Assembly (NCBI RefSeq): GCF_036850765.1
Contig: NC_089492.1
Coordinates: forward strand, 165,662,296-165,726,295
Reading direction: 5' to 3'
Length of the DNA stretch: 64,000 nucleotides
DNA from: Saccopteryx bilineata
Taxonomy: Eukaryota; Chordata; Mammalia; Chiroptera; Emballonuridae
Below are positions 22,560 to 35,363 of the stretch, one piece after another; within the stretch, counting starts at the first letter, position 1; each line of letters begins with the position of its first letter. A program made the position numbers and the translations under genes. The notes under the pieces are model-generated. The model was not told the origin of the DNA and did no database searches. It saw only the letters and a list, made by a program, of their open reading frames with translations.

Positions 22560-23440
22560 TTGTTGTTGTTTGTTTCTTCTATCTTATTGCCTTTATTATT
22601 ATTATTTCTATTTCCTCCACCTTGGTCCTTTTATTCTCTGCCCATCTTATGCTTCCCTTTTCTTGAACTACACCACCCGTGAGAGTTACATTTTATTTCT
22701 TTTCTTCATCCTCACTCTCCTTTAGGGTTGCACTCCAAAACCCTTAACTCTCACTCTCTCCCCCTTTTTTTTTCTTTTCCTTTTGTTCTTCTTTCGTTTT
22801 TCTTTTTCTTATTTTTTCCTTTCTATTCGTTTCTTCTTTTCTCCTTTTACTTGTCCTCCCATTCAATCCTCAATCACAAACAAATTATTTAATTTGGGAC
22901 TCAAGTTTTTTTTGTTTTGTTTTGTTTTTTGCTTTTGTTTTTGGTTTTCTTTTGTTTGTTTTTGTGGCATTTTGGGTACTTTTTACATTGCTTTTTAACT
23001 CACTAGCATTCCTCCCAACCCAAGGTCTCCATTGTATTTAGTCTTCGCTCCACTTAATACAACAGATTTTTACTTATTATTTTTATTTTTTTTTCTTCTT
23101 TATTATTTTTTTCTCCTTTTTCCTGTTTCCCTCTTATCCCTCTCATTATATCTCTTAGTCGACCATCACTTACAAGCAAATCATTTTATGCTTGTCTAAG
23201 ATTTTCTCCTTTTTTTTTGCATTTAGTAGGTCCCTACTCCCTTTTTTGCCCCTTGAACTCTTCACCCCAAATCAGGCCCTCCGTTATAGGCAGTTTTTGT
23301 TCCATTTAGCATAATATAATTCATAGGTCATCATGATATTTCCCTGAGGAGGGGAGAGAAGGGGAAGAGAAGAAAGAAAAAAGGGGGAAATAATAAATTA
23401 TTACTGTTTTTTTTTGTGGGGTGTTTTTCTTTTTTACTTT
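22560..23440 (+). repeat. Pyrimidine-rich tract before ORF1 of L1-1
   Basis: About 0.9 kb dominated by T and C on the sense strand (runs such as CTTTTTCTTATTTTTTCC), ending just before the ORF1 ATG. The corresponding segment is found in L1-2 (about 28830-29750) and L1-3 (about 57150-58080, as its complement). Confidence 0.85.
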
Positions 23441-23488
23441 TTATTCTTTATTAATTCTAATTAGTGCTATCAACAAGACCACCCTCAG

Positions 23489-24573
23489 ATGCCAATAAGA
23501 AAGAGGAAATCGAATATTATGGATACAAAAGATAGAGAGGTAACACAAATAGATGTGGAAAAATCTATGGAGAAAAGATTTAACATATTGGAAGCCTTGG
23601 AGCTAAATGACTGAGAATTTAAAATAGAAATCTTAAAAATACTCAGAGATATACAAGAAAACACAGAAAGGCAATTTAGGGAGATCAGAAAACAACTCAA
23701 TGAACACAAAGAATATATTACCAAGGAAATTGAAACTATAAACACAAATCAAACAGAAATGAAAAACTCAATTCACAAGCTGAAAAACGAGGTAACAAGC
23801 TTAGCTAACAGAACAGCCCAAATAGAAGATAGGATTAGTGAAATAGAAGACAAGCAACTTGAGGCACAACAGAGAGAAGAAGAGACTCAAAAATAATAAA
23901 AAACGAGAAAGCCCTACAGGAATTGTCTGACTCCATCAGAAAGAATAACATAAGAATAATAGGTATATCAGAGGGAGAAGAGAGAGAAAATGGAATGGAG
24001 AATATACTCAAACAAATAATAGATGAGAACTTCCCAAGCCTGTGGAAAGAACTAAAGCCTCAAATTCAAGAAGCAAACAGAACACCGAGTTTTCTTAACC
24101 CCAACAAACCCACTCCAAGGCACATCATAATAAAGATGACACAAACCAATGACAAAGAAAAAATTCTCAAGGCAGCCAGGGAAAAGAAGAGTACAACATA
24201 TAAAGGAAGGCCTATTAGATTATCATCAGATTTCTCAGCAGAAACTCTACAAGCTAGAAGAGAGTGGACCCCAATATTTAAAGCCCTTAAAGAGAGGAAC
24301 TTTCAGCCAAGAATACTATACCCATCAAAGCTATCCTTCAAGTACGAAGGAGATATAAAAACATTCACAAATACAGAAAAGATGAGAGAATTTATCATCA
24401 GAAAGCCCCCACTCCAGGAAATACTAAAGGGGGTTTCCCAACCAGATTCAAAGAACAAAACAAAACAAAACCACAACAGCTCCACCAAGAACACAATAAA
24501 ACCAAACTTAAACTGTGACAACAAAAGAAAAAAAAGGGGAGAGAGGATGGAGATTAACAGTAGCAAAGGATGA
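23489..24573 (+). pseudogene. L1-1 ORF1 relic (RNA-binding protein)
   Basis: Starts ATGCCAATAAGAAAG. It has a stop at codon 43 (TGA at 23615-23617), another stop at about 23896 and a frame change, after which an open 216-codon stretch (23923-24573) encodes the RRM and C-terminal domain (RIIGISEGEE, PRHIIIKMTQ and FQPRILYPSKLSF motifs). ORF1 protein forms a trimeric coiled-coil RNA chaperone needed in cis for L1 movement; this copy cannot make it. The ORF2 relic follows about 230 bp downstream. Confidence 0.85.
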
Positions 24574-24802
24574 TGAAGTGCAGAAATATTAATAAGATAG
24601 GGTACTACAATGAATATGGTAGGTACCCTTTTCATTACTTAATGGTAACCACCCTTGAAAGAACCACCACAAAAACACTTGACTTAGAAAAGGTAGCAAC
24701 AGAGGAAAGAAGTATGGAATACAAACAAACAAAAACAAATGATAGAAAAACAAAAGAGAAGAATCAAACAAGATACAAAACTAACAGAAAGCAATTTATA
24801 AA

Positions 24803-27371
24803 ATGGCAATAGGGAACCCACAAGTGTCAATAATTACACTAAATGTAAATGGATTAAACTTACCAATAAAAAGACACAGAGTAGCAAAATGGATTAAAAA
24901 AGAAAATCCAACTATATGCTGCCTACAAGAAACACATCTAAGCAACAAGGATAAAAAGAAATTCAAAGTGAAAGGCTGGAAAACAATACTCCAAGCAAAC
25001 AACACCCCCAAAAAAGCAGGTGTAGCAATACTCATATCTAATAATGCTGACTACAAGACAGAAAAAGTACTCAGAGACAAAAATGGTCATTTCATAATGA
25101 TTAAGGGGACACTGAATGAAGAAGACATAACAATCCTTAATATATATGCACCAAACCAAGGAGCACCAAAAACATATAAGACAGCTACTTATTGACCTTA
25201 AAACAAAAACTGACAAAAATACAATCATACTTGGAGACCTCAATACACCGCTGACGGCTCTAGATCGGTCATCCAAACAGAGAATCAATAAAGATATAGT
25301 GGCCTTAAACGAAATACTAGAACACCTGGATATGATAGACACCTACAGGACACTTCATCCCAAAGCGACAGAGTATACATTTTTCTCTAGTGTACATGGA
25401 ACATTCTCAAGATTTGACCATATGTTGGGCCACAAAGACAATATCAGCAAATTTAGAAAAATTAAAATTGTACCAAGCAAATTCTCTCGTCATAAAGCCT
25501 TGAAACTAGAATTCAACTGCAAAAAAGAGGGGGAAAAACCCACAAAAATGTGGAAACTAAACAACATGCTTCTAAAAAATGAATGGGTCAAAGAAGAAAT
25601 AAGCGCAGAGATCAAAAGATATATACAGACAAATGAAAATGAAAATACGACATATCAGAATCTCTGGGATGCAGCAAAAGCAGTAATAAGAGGAAAGTTC
25701 ATATTACTTCAGGCCTATATGAACAAACAAGAGAGAGCCCAAGTAAACCACTTAACTTCACACCTTAAGAAACTAGAAAAAGAAGAACAAAGACAACACA
25801 AAACCATTCGAAGAAAGGAGATAATAAAAATCAGAGCAGAAATAAATGAAATAGAGAACAGAAAAACTATAGAAAAAATCAATAAAACAAGGAGCTGGTT
25901 CTTTGAAAAGATCAACAAAATTGACAAACCCTTGGCAAGACTCACCAAGGAAAAAAGGCACAGGACTCAAATAAATAAAATCCAAAATGAAAGAGGAGAG
26001 GTCACCACAGACATCATAGCTATACAAAGAATTATTGTAGAATACTATGAAAAATTATATGCCACCAAATACAACAATCTAGAAGAAATGGATAAATTCC
26101 TAGAACAATACAACCTTCCTAGACTGAGTCATGAAGAAGCAGAAAGCCTAAACAGACCAATCAGCAGGGAGGAAATAGAAAAAACTATTAAAAACCTCCC
26201 CAAACATAAAAGTCCAGGCCCAGACGGTTATACTAGTGAATTCTATCAAACATTCAAAGGAGACTTGGTTCCTATTCTACTGAAAGTCTTCCAAAAAATT
26301 GAAGAAGAAGCAATATTTCCAAACACATTTTATGAGGCCAACATAACCCTCATACCAAAACCTGGCAAGGATGGCACAGAGAAAGAAAACTACAGACCAA
26401 TATCTCTAATGAATACAGATGCTAAAATACTAAATAAAATACTGGCAAACCGAATACAACAACATATTAAAAAAATAATACATCATGATCAAGTGGGATT
26501 CATCCCAGAATCTCAAGGACGGTTCAACATACATAAAACGGTTAACGTAATACACCATATCAACAGAACAAAGAACAAAAACCACATGATCTTATCAATA
26601 GATGCAGAAAAGGCTTTTGATAAAATACAACACAATTTTATGTTTAAGACTCTCAACAAAATGGGTATAGAAGGAAAATATCTCAACATGATAAAGGCCA
26701 TATATGATAAACCATCAGTCAACATCATATTAAATGACATAAAACTGAGGACTTTCCCCCTTAAATCAGGAACAAGACAGGGTTGTCCACTCTCTCCACT
26801 CTTATTTAACGTGGTGCTGAAGTTCTGGCCAGAGCAATCAGACAAGACAAAGAAATAAAAGGCATCCATATCGGAAAAGAAGAAGTAAAGGTATCACTTT
26901 TTGCTGATGATATGATCCTATACATCGAAAACCTGAAGAACTCCACAAAAAGATTACTAGAAACAATAAACCAATACAGTAAGGTCGCAGGATACAAAAT
27001 TAACATACAAAAGTCCATAGCCTTTCTATATGCCAACAATGAAATATTAGAAAACGAACTCAAAAAAATAATGCCCTTCACGATTGCAATAAAAAAAAAA
27101 AAATACCTAGGAATAAACATAACAAAGAATGTAAAGGACCTATATAACGAAAACTACAAGGTATTATTAAGAGAAATAGAAAAAGACACAATGCAATGGA
27201 AAAATATTCCTTGTTCTTGAATAGGAAGAATAAATATAATTAAAATGGCCATATTACCCAAAGCAATATATAAATTTAATGCAATTCCCATCAAAATTCC
27301 TATGACATTTTTTAAAGAAATGGAAGAATAAATCATCAGATTTATATGGAACTATAAAAAACCTCGAATAG
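24803..27371 (+). pseudogene. L1-1 ORF2 relic, 5' part (endonuclease and reverse transcriptase)
   Basis: Opens [19 protein letters not shown], the AP-endonuclease N-terminus with LQETH. An extra base near 25170 shifts frame; the next frame runs 25146-26858 with endonuclease and RT sequence. The usual SDH triad near the endonuclease C-terminus reads SRH here. A base loss near 26820 and a TGA at about 27218-27220 follow. The RT FADD box is intact at about 26900 in the third frame. The element is then cut by L1-2, and the 3' portion resumes at 35601. It is non-functional. Confidence 0.85.
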
Positions 27372-27812
27372 GTCAGAGTAATGGCGGGGTAGGAAGCGAC
27401 ACCAATAAATCTCCCCCAAAACTCAACAAGATCTTCAACCAGAAACAGAAAAACCTATACTTGGAGCTTCCAGATGCTTCGCAATACACCCAAAGGTATG
27501 ATTGAGTGAAAAATTGGCTAAATATATAACCAAACCCCGAAGGAAATAGGGAGTAAGAAATGCTCCGCCTTCCTCACTAACCTAAACAGGGCGGCTTTCT
27601 CTGGTAACTGTGAATATAGAAACTGAGGCTGGCAAAGGGGGTGAATAGAACCAGGCCGCCGCGGCACAAACGGCCGAACCAGGCTGTGGCACGGAGATCC
27701 AAGCCAAGGAAAATCTGATCCTGTGGCAACCAGGGCAATACAAGCTAACACTCGCGCCAAACCCAAACAAAGAAAGACAAGCGGAGCGGCCATTTTACCC
27801 GGTCTCCTGGTC

Positions 27813-28405
27813 GGTGCGCAGTTAGTGGGCGAGAATTTCTTCCTAGGCCCCGAGAGTGGGTGCCCGTGTTGCCCCACGGAGAGGCAGGGTCAGAGGCCTT
27901 TCTGTGGGCCGAGGGCAGAGTCTCTGGGCAGCCCCAGCGCCCTGGGAAAGCCACGCACGGGAGGGAGTGAGAACTAATTCCAATGGTGGAGATTTTCCGT
28001 GCTAGAGGGTGTTTCACTCAGAGGGAAACAAGGCCGGCCTCACATCCTGGTTTGCGCGCGCAGATAAGGAGTGAGCAATTCCTCCGAGTGCCTCGGCAGT
28101 GCGCACCCATGTTATCGCACAGAGGGGCAGAGTCAAGGGCCTTTGTGTGGGCCAAAGTGGAATCTCGAGCCGCCCCAGCGCCTTGCAAAAGCCGCGCACG
28201 GGGACGGAGCGAGACTCAACTGCAACGCTGCAACTTTTCCCTGCGGTTGGGGGTTTCACTCAGAGCGTGAGACTGCTGGCTGGATATCCTGGTCGCAGAC
28301 AGTGAGTGAGAGTTTCCTCCAAGCGTCCCGGAAGTGGGCGCCCGCTTGTGTTACCGGACAGAGTGGCAGAGCCAGAGGTCTTTGAGTGGGCGGAAAGCCC
28401 GCCTG
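27813..28405 (+). repeat. Tandem ~240-bp monomers in the L1-2 5'UTR
   Basis: Two full and one partial unit start near 27813, 28054 and 28292. Each carries the same ordered words: 'GCGCAG/ GTGAG', 'CGGAAGTGGGCGCCCG'-like, 'GAGGCAGGGTCAGAGGCCTTT', 'CAGCGCCCTGGGAAAGCC', 'GGTTTCACTCAGAG' and 'CATCCTGGT'. Units differ by point changes. The last unit is cut short where the common L1 module begins (GCCTGATTATGCTAGC at about 28399). The equivalent array in L1-3 is at about 58520-59105. Confidence 0.75.
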
Positions 28406-28829
28406 ATTATGCTAGCAGCTCTGACTGACTGAGCCTTACCCGAGCCCTGTGCTGAGTGGAAATAGAGTGGGGAGTTGCCAGCTCTTTGAGCCTCTTACTA
28501 TCCAGGCAGAGGCAGCAGCAACCCCATAGCTGGATTATCAGGCTACTAATTGAGGAAGGAAAGACTAGGAGAAAGGCTCCAGGAACACGGACTCTCTCAC
28601 TGTCGGAGCCTATAAATGCTAATGAGCTTTGACTGCCAACGAGACTAAAGCACAATACATGACATTGCCATAGAGACTTATCAACTGCAAACCTCTACCT
28701 GAGCATGCCAAAGGGGCAGAACCCGGGGTACAGAGTCACCGACCAGGAAGAGGGAGAGAAAAGAAAAAGCAAGAAGATAACCTCTCAAAATCAAGAATAA
28801 TCTGCAGACTTTATAACCTATCCCATTTT

Positions 28830-29750
28830 ATTATATTTGTTTGTTTGTTTCTCTTATCTTCATTCTTGATACTTTTTTTTCCTCCTCCAATTTGGCCGAT
28901 TAACTCTCTACCGGTCTTACTCTCTCCTCTACTTGAACTACACTACCCATAAGTGTTACATCTCCCATTATCTTTTCTCTTCTCTTCCTTTCTCTCTATG
29001 AGGGTTGCACTCCAAAACCCTTAACTCTCTCTCTATCTCTCCTTTCTTTTTTCTTCTTTTAGTGGTTCCCTCTTTTTTTCTCTCTCTCTCTTTCTTTTCT
29101 CCCTCTATATTAGTTTCTTCCTTTCTCCTTTACATCTCCTCTCATTCAAACCTCAATAAGAAACAAATTATCTTATCTGGGACTCAAATCTATGTTTGTG
29201 GCATTTGGGGGGGGGGTTACTTCACCTTTTTAACTCACTAGCAGTGCTCCCATCCCTGGCTCTCCATATTATCTAGTTCTTGTTCCACTAAATACAATAG
29301 TAATTTTTTAATTTGTCCCCCCATTTTTCCGTTTTCCTCTTATTCCTCTCATCATAACTCTTAGAGAACCAACACCTAAAAGCAAATCATTTTATTCGTG
29401 ACCCAAATTTTTTCCTTATTTGCTTTTTGTGGGTCCATATGCTCTTTTTTTTTCTTTTTTCTTTTTTTTTTTTTTTTGCCCCTTTATTACTTTTCCCCAA
29501 TTCAGGCCCTCCATCACAGGCATTGTTTGTTATAATTCACAGTCCACCACAAGATTTTCTCAAGAAAGAGGGGAGAGGAGAGGAGAGGAAAAAAGGAGGG
29601 GGGGAATAATTTTCTTTTTTTTTAATTTTTATTTTATTTTATTTTTCTTTATTTCATTGTTAATTTTTTTTTTAAAAAAACAACTTTTTTCGATTTTTTA
29701 TTTTTTTTATTTTTTTTAACTTTTTATTCTTTATTAAATCTCATTAATAC
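28830..29750 (+). repeat. Pyrimidine-rich tract before ORF1 of L1-2
   Basis: About 0.9 kb of T/C-rich sense sequence with long T runs (29446-29477, 29618-29720), a G11-12 run at about 29207-29217 and a short GAGAGGAGAGGA purine interruption near 29572-29592. It is located between the promoter head and ORF1. Confidence 0.85.
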
Positions 29751-29771
29751 TATCAACAAAACCACCCTCAG

Positions 29772-31169
29772 ATGCCATTAAGGAAGAGAAAATCGAATAT
29801 CATGGATACAAAAGAAAGAGAGGTAACACAGCTAGATGAGGAAAAATCTATGGAGAAAAAATTTAATATATTAGAAACCTTGGAGCTAAATGACAGAGAA
29901 TTCAAGATAGAAATCCTAAAAATCCTCTGAGATATACAAGAAAACACAGAAAGGCAATTTAGGGAGCTCAGAAAACAACTCAATGAACACAAAGAATATA
30001 TGTCCAAGAAAATTGAAACTATAAAAACAAATCAGAGATGAAAAACTCAATTCACGAGCTGAAAAACGAAGTAACAAGCTTAGCTAATAGAACAGGTCAG
30101 ATACAGCGGTAGAGCGTTGGCCTAGTGTGCGGAGGATCTGGGTTCGATTCTCGGCCAGGGCACACAGGAGAAGCACCCATTTGCTTCTCCACCCCTCCGC
30201 CGCGCTTTCCTCTCTGTCTCTCTCTTCCCCTCCCGCAGCCAAGGCTCCATTGGAGCAAAGATGGCCCGGGCGCTGGGGATGGCTCTGTGGCCTCTGCCTC
30301 ACGCGCTAGAGTGGCTCTGGTCGCAATATGGCAACACCCAGGATGGGCAGAGCTTCAACCCCTGGTGGGCAGAGCGTTGCCCCTGGTGGGCGTGCCGGGT
30401 GGATCCCGGTCGGGCGCATGCGGGAGTCTGTCTGACTGTCTCTCCCCGTTTCCAGCTTCAGAAAAAGGAAAAAATAAAAAATAAAAAAAAAAAGAGAACA
30501 GGTCAGATAGAAGAGAGGATTAGTGAAATAGAAGACAAGCAACTTGAGGCACAACAGAGAGAAGAAGAAAGAGACTCAAAAATTAAAAAAAATAAGATAG
30601 CCCTACAAGAATTATCTGACTCCATCAAAAAGAATAACATAAGAATAATAGGTATATCAGAGGGAGAAGAGAGAGAAAATGGAATGGAGAACATACTCAA
30701 ACAAATAATAGATGAGAACTTCCCAAGCCTGTGGAAAGAACTAAAGCCTCAAGTTCAAGAAGCAAACAGAACTCCAAGTTTTCTTAACCCCAACAAACCT
30801 ACTCCAAGGCATATCATAATGAAATTGACACAAACCAACAGCAAAGAAAAAATTCTCAAGGCAGCCAGGGAAAAGAAGAATACAACATATAAAGGAAGGC
30901 CCATTAGATTATCATCAGATTTCTCAGCAGAAACTCTACAAGCTATAAGAGAGTGGACCCCAATATTTAAAGTCCTGAAAGAGAGGAACTTTCAGCCACG
31001 AATACTATACCCATCAAAGCTATCCTTCAAATACGAAGGAGAAATAAAAACATTCAGAGATACAGAAAAGATGAGGGAATTTATCATCAGAAAACCCCCA
31101 CTCCAGGAATTACTAAAGGGGGTTCTCCAATCAGATACAAAGAACAAAAAAAAACAGAGCCACAAGTAA
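29772..31169 (+). pseudogene. L1-2 ORF1 relic, with TGA at codon 53 and a SINE insertion
   Basis: ATG at 29772 (MPLRKRKSNIMDTKEREV). A TGA at 29928-29930 is codon 53, exactly the same codon that is TGA in L1-3. A small deletion near 30033 shifts frame, and a type B SINE sits at 30104-30494 inside the coiled-coil region. The RRM and C-terminal domain motifs (RIIGISEGEE, PRHIIMKLTQ, FQPRILYPSK) are still readable to 31169. It is non-functional. Confidence 0.88.
30104..30494 (+). mobile_element. Type B SINE inserted in L1-2 ORF1, 5'-truncated
   Basis: Begins within the tRNA head at CAGCGGTAGAGCGTTGGCC, includes the B box GGTTCGATTCTC, 'AAGATGGCCCGGGCGCTGG', two CCCCTGGTGGGC-like blocks and an A tail. 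A perfect 15-bp target duplication AGAACAGGTCAGATA lies at 30089-30103 and 30495-30509. It is the youngest layer of the nest. Confidence 0.95.
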
Positions 31170-31496
31170 AAGCTCCAAGAAGAACAAAAGAAAACCAAAT
31201 TTAAACTGTGACAACAACAAAAAGAAAGAGGGGGAGAAGATGGAGATTAACAGTAGCAAAGGACGATGGAGTGCAAAAGTACTCACAAAATAGTTTGCTA
31301 CAATGAACAGGGTAGGGACCCTTTTCATTACTCAAAGGTAACCACCATTGAAAAAAACCACCACAGAAGCACATGAGATAAAAAAGATAGCAACAGAGGA
31401 AAGATGTATGGAATACAACCAAATAAAAACAAAAGATAGAAAAACAAAAGAGAAGGATCAAACAAGAACCAAAACTAACAGAAAGCAAGATATAAA

Positions 31497-34400
31497 ATGG
31501 CAATAGGGAACTCACAAGTATCAATAATTACACTAAATGTAAACGGATTAAACTCACCAATAAAAAGGCATAGAGTAGCAGAATGAATTAAAAAAGAAAA
31601 TCCAACTATATGCTGCCTACAGGAAACTCATCTAAGTAACAAGGATAAAAACAAATTCAATGTGAAAGGCTGGAAAACAATACTGCAAGCAAATAACATC
31701 CAAAAAAAAGCAGGTGTAGCAATACTCATATCGGATAATGCTGACTACAAGACAGGAAAAGTACTCAGAGACAAAAATGGCCATTTCGTAATGGCTAAGG
31801 GGACACTGAATCAAGAAGACATAACAATTCTTAATATATATGCACCAAACCAAGGAGCACCAAAATATTTAAGACAGCTACTTATTGATCTTAAAACAAA
31901 AACTGACAAAAATACAATCATACTTGGAGACCTCAATACACCGCTGACGGCTCTAGATCGGTCATCCAAACAGAGAATCAACAAAGACATAGTGGCCTTA
32001 AACAAAACACTAGAGCACCTGGATATGATAGACATCTACAGGACATTTCATCCCAAAGTGACTGAGTATACATTTTTCTCCAGTGTACATGGATCATTCT
32101 CAAGAATTGACCATATGTTGGGCCACAAAAACAACATCAGCAAATTCAGAAAAATTGAAGTTGTACCAAGCATATTTTCTGAGCATAAAGCCTTGAAACT
32201 AGAATTCAACTGCAAAAAAGAGGAAAAAAATCCCACAAAAATGTGGAAACTAAACAACATACTTTTAAAAAATGAATGGGTCAAAGAAGAAATAAGTGCA
32301 GAGATCAAAAGATATATACAGACTAATGAAAATGACAATACGACATATCAGAATCTATGGGATGCAGCAAAAGCAGTGATAAGAGGGAAGTTCATATCGC
32401 TTCAGGCATATATGAACAAACAAGAGAGAGCCCAAGTGAACCACTTAACTTCCCACCTCAAGGAACTAGAAAAAGAAGAACAAAGACAACCCAAAACCAG
32501 CCGAAGAAAGGAGATAACAAAAATCAGAGCAGAAATAAATGAATTAGAGAACAGAAAAACTATAGAAAAAATTAATAGAACAAGAAGCTGGTTCTTTGAA
32601 AAGATCAACAAAATTGACAAACCCTTGGCAAGACTCACCAAGGAAAAAAGAGAAAGAACTCATATAAACAAAATCCAAAATGAAAGTGGAGAAATCACCA
32701 CAGACACCGTAGGTATATAAAGAATTATTGTAGAATACTATGAAAAACTTTATGCCACTAAATTCAACAACCTAGAAGAAATGGATAAATTCCTAGAAAA
32801 ATACAACCTTCCTAGACTGAGTCAAGAAGAAGCAGAAAGCCTAAACAGACCTATCAGTAGAGAAGAAATAGAAAAAAAACATTAAAAACCTCCCCAAAAA
32901 TAAAAGTCCAGGCCCTGACGGCTATACCAGCGAATTTTATCAAACAGTCAAAGAAGACTTAGTTCCTATTCTACTCAAAGTCTTCCAAAAAATTGAAAAA
33001 GAAGCAATACTTCCAAACACATTTTATGAGGCCAACATAACCCTCATACCAAAACCAGGCAAGGATGGCACAAAAAAAGAAAACTACAGACTAATATCTC
33101 CAATGAATACAGATGCTAAAATACTAAACAAAATACTGGCAAACCGAATACAACAACATATTAAAAAAATAATACAGCATGATCAAGTGGGATTCATCCC
33201 AGAATCTCAAGAATGGTTCAACATACATAAAACGGTTAACGTAATACACCATATCAACAGAACAAAGAACAAAAACCACATGATCTTATCAATAGACGCA
33301 GAAAAGGCTTTCGATAAAATACAACACAATTTTATGTTTAAGACTCTCAACAAAATGGGTATAGAAGGAAAAAATCTCAACATGATAAAGGCCATATATG
33401 ATAAACCATCAGCTAACATCATATTAAATGGCACTAAACTGAAGGCTTTCCCCCTTAAATCAGGAACAAGACAGGGTTGTCCACTCTCTCCACTCTTATT
33501 TAATGTGGTACTAGAGGTTCTAGCCAGAGCAATCAGCCAAGACAAAGAAATAAAAGGCATCCATATCGGAAAAGAAGAAGTAAAGGTATCACTTTTTGCA
33601 GATGATATGATCCTATACATCGAAAACCCCAAAGAATCCACAAAAAGACTACTAGAAACAATAAGTCAATACAGTAAGGTCGCAGGATACAGAATTAACA
33701 TACAGAAGTCAATAGCCTTTCTATATGCCAACAATGAAACAACTGAGAAGGAACTCAAAAGAATAATCCCCTTCACGATTGCAACAAAAAAAATAAAATA
33801 CTTAGGAATAAACATAACAAAGAATGTAAAGGACTTATATTATGAAAACTATAAACCATTGTTAAGGGAAATCGAAAAAGATATAATGAGATGGAAGAAT
33901 ATACCTTGTTCTTGGCTAGGAAGAATAAATATAATCAAGATGGCTATATTACCCAAAGCAATATACAAATTTAATGCAATTCCCATCAAACTTCCAATGA
34001 CATTTTTTAAAGAAATAGAGCAAAATATCATCAGATTTATATGGAACTATAAAAGACCCCGAATAGCCAAAGCAATCCTAAAGAAAAAGAATGAAGCTGG
34101 GGGCATAACAATACCTGACTTCAAACTCTATTATAGGGCCACGACAATCAAAACAGCATGGTATTGGCAGAAAAATAGACACTCAGACCAATGGAACAGA
34201 ATAGAAAGTCCAGAAATAAAACCACATATATATAGTCAAATAATTTTTGATAAAGGGACCAACAACACACAATGGAGAAAAGAAAGCCTCTTAAATAAAT
34301 GGTGCTGGGAAAACTGGAAAGCCACATGCAAAAGAATGAAACTGGACTACAGTCTCTCCCCCTGTACAAATATTAACTCAAAATGGATCAAAGATCTAAA

Positions 34401-35325
34401 CATAAGACCTGAAACAATTAAGTACATAGAAGAAGACATAGGTACTCAACTCATGGACCTGGGTTTTAAAGAGCATTTTATGAATTTGACTCCAATGGCA
34501 AGAGAAGTGAAGGCAAAAATTAATGAATGGGACTACATCAGACTAAGAAGTTTTTGCTCAGCAAGAGAAACTGATAACAAAATAAACAGAAAGCCAACTA
34601 AATGGGAAATGATATTTTCAAATAACAGCTCAGATAAGGGCCTAATATCCAAAATATACAAAGAACTCATAAAACTCAACAACAAACAAACAAGCAATCC
34701 AATAAAAAAATGGGAAGAGGATATGAATAGACAGTTCTCCTAGAAAGAAATACAAATGGCCAACAGATATATGAAAAGATGCTCATCTTCTTTAGCTATT
34801 AGAGAAATGCAAATCAAAACGGCAATGAGATACCACCTCACACCTGTTCGATTAGCTGTTATTAGCAAGGCAGGTAATAGCAAATGTTGGAGAGGCTGTG
34901 GAGAAAAAGGAACCCTCATACACTGTTGGTGGGAATGTAAAGTAGTACAACCATTATGGAAGAAAGTATGGTGGTTCCTCAAAAAACTGAAAATAGAACT
35001 ACCTTATGACCCAGCAAGCCCTCTACTGGGTATATATCCCCAAAACTCAGAAACATTGATACATAAAGACACATGCAGCCCCATGTTTATTGCAGCATTG
35101 TTCACAGTGGCCAGGACATGGAAACAACCAAAAAGCCCATCAATATATGACTGGATAAAGAAGATGTGGCACATATACACTATGGAATACTACTCAGCCA
35201 TAAGAAATGATGACATCGGAACATTTACAGCAAAATGGTGGGATCTTGATAACATGATACTAAGCGAAATAAGTAAATCAGAAAAAAACAGGAACTGTAT
35301 TATTCCATACGTAGGTGGGACATAA
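31497..35325 (+). pseudogene. L1-2 ORF2 relic (endonuclease and reverse transcriptase)
   Basis: Collinear with the intact ORF2 of L1-3 but broken by TGA at 31585-31587 (a Trp codon in L1-3), TAA at about 32717-32719 (Gln in L1-3), a +1 base in an A run near 32873, and TAG at about 34741-34743 (Gln in L1-3). The endonuclease SDH motif reads SEH near 32178-32190. The RT box FADD at about 33595 and the C-terminal cysteine-rich segment are present. It is non-functional. The 3'UTR follows with a long G-rich tract (35365-35420). Confidence 0.9.
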
Positions 35326-35363
35326 TAGTGAAACTAAGAGACATTGATAAGAGTGTGGTGGTT

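Larger units (their letters stand above)
21072..27371 (+). mobile_element. L1-1 LINE, 5' portion (older copy), interrupted by L1-2
   Basis: A full-length L1 starting GGACGTCACGGAAATGGCG and ending in an A tail at 37128, with a 14-bp target duplication GAAAATTCATTTTT on both outer sides. It is split at 27371/35587 by L1-2. Parts: 5'UTR 21072-23488, ORF1 relic 23489-24573, inter-ORF 24574-24802, ORF2 relic from 24803. The 5'UTR up to about 22120 is unrelated to that of L1-2/L1-3; from about 22122 (GCCTGATTACACTGG) all three share sequence. Excluding L1-2 it is about 7.84 kb. Many stops and frameshifts make it inactive. Confidence 0.9.

Noticed and set aside
27813..28405. CRISPR-like or satellite array
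   Set aside because: The repeats are ~240-bp diverged units inside an L1 5'UTR, not short identical repeats with spacers, and the array has fewer than three full units.
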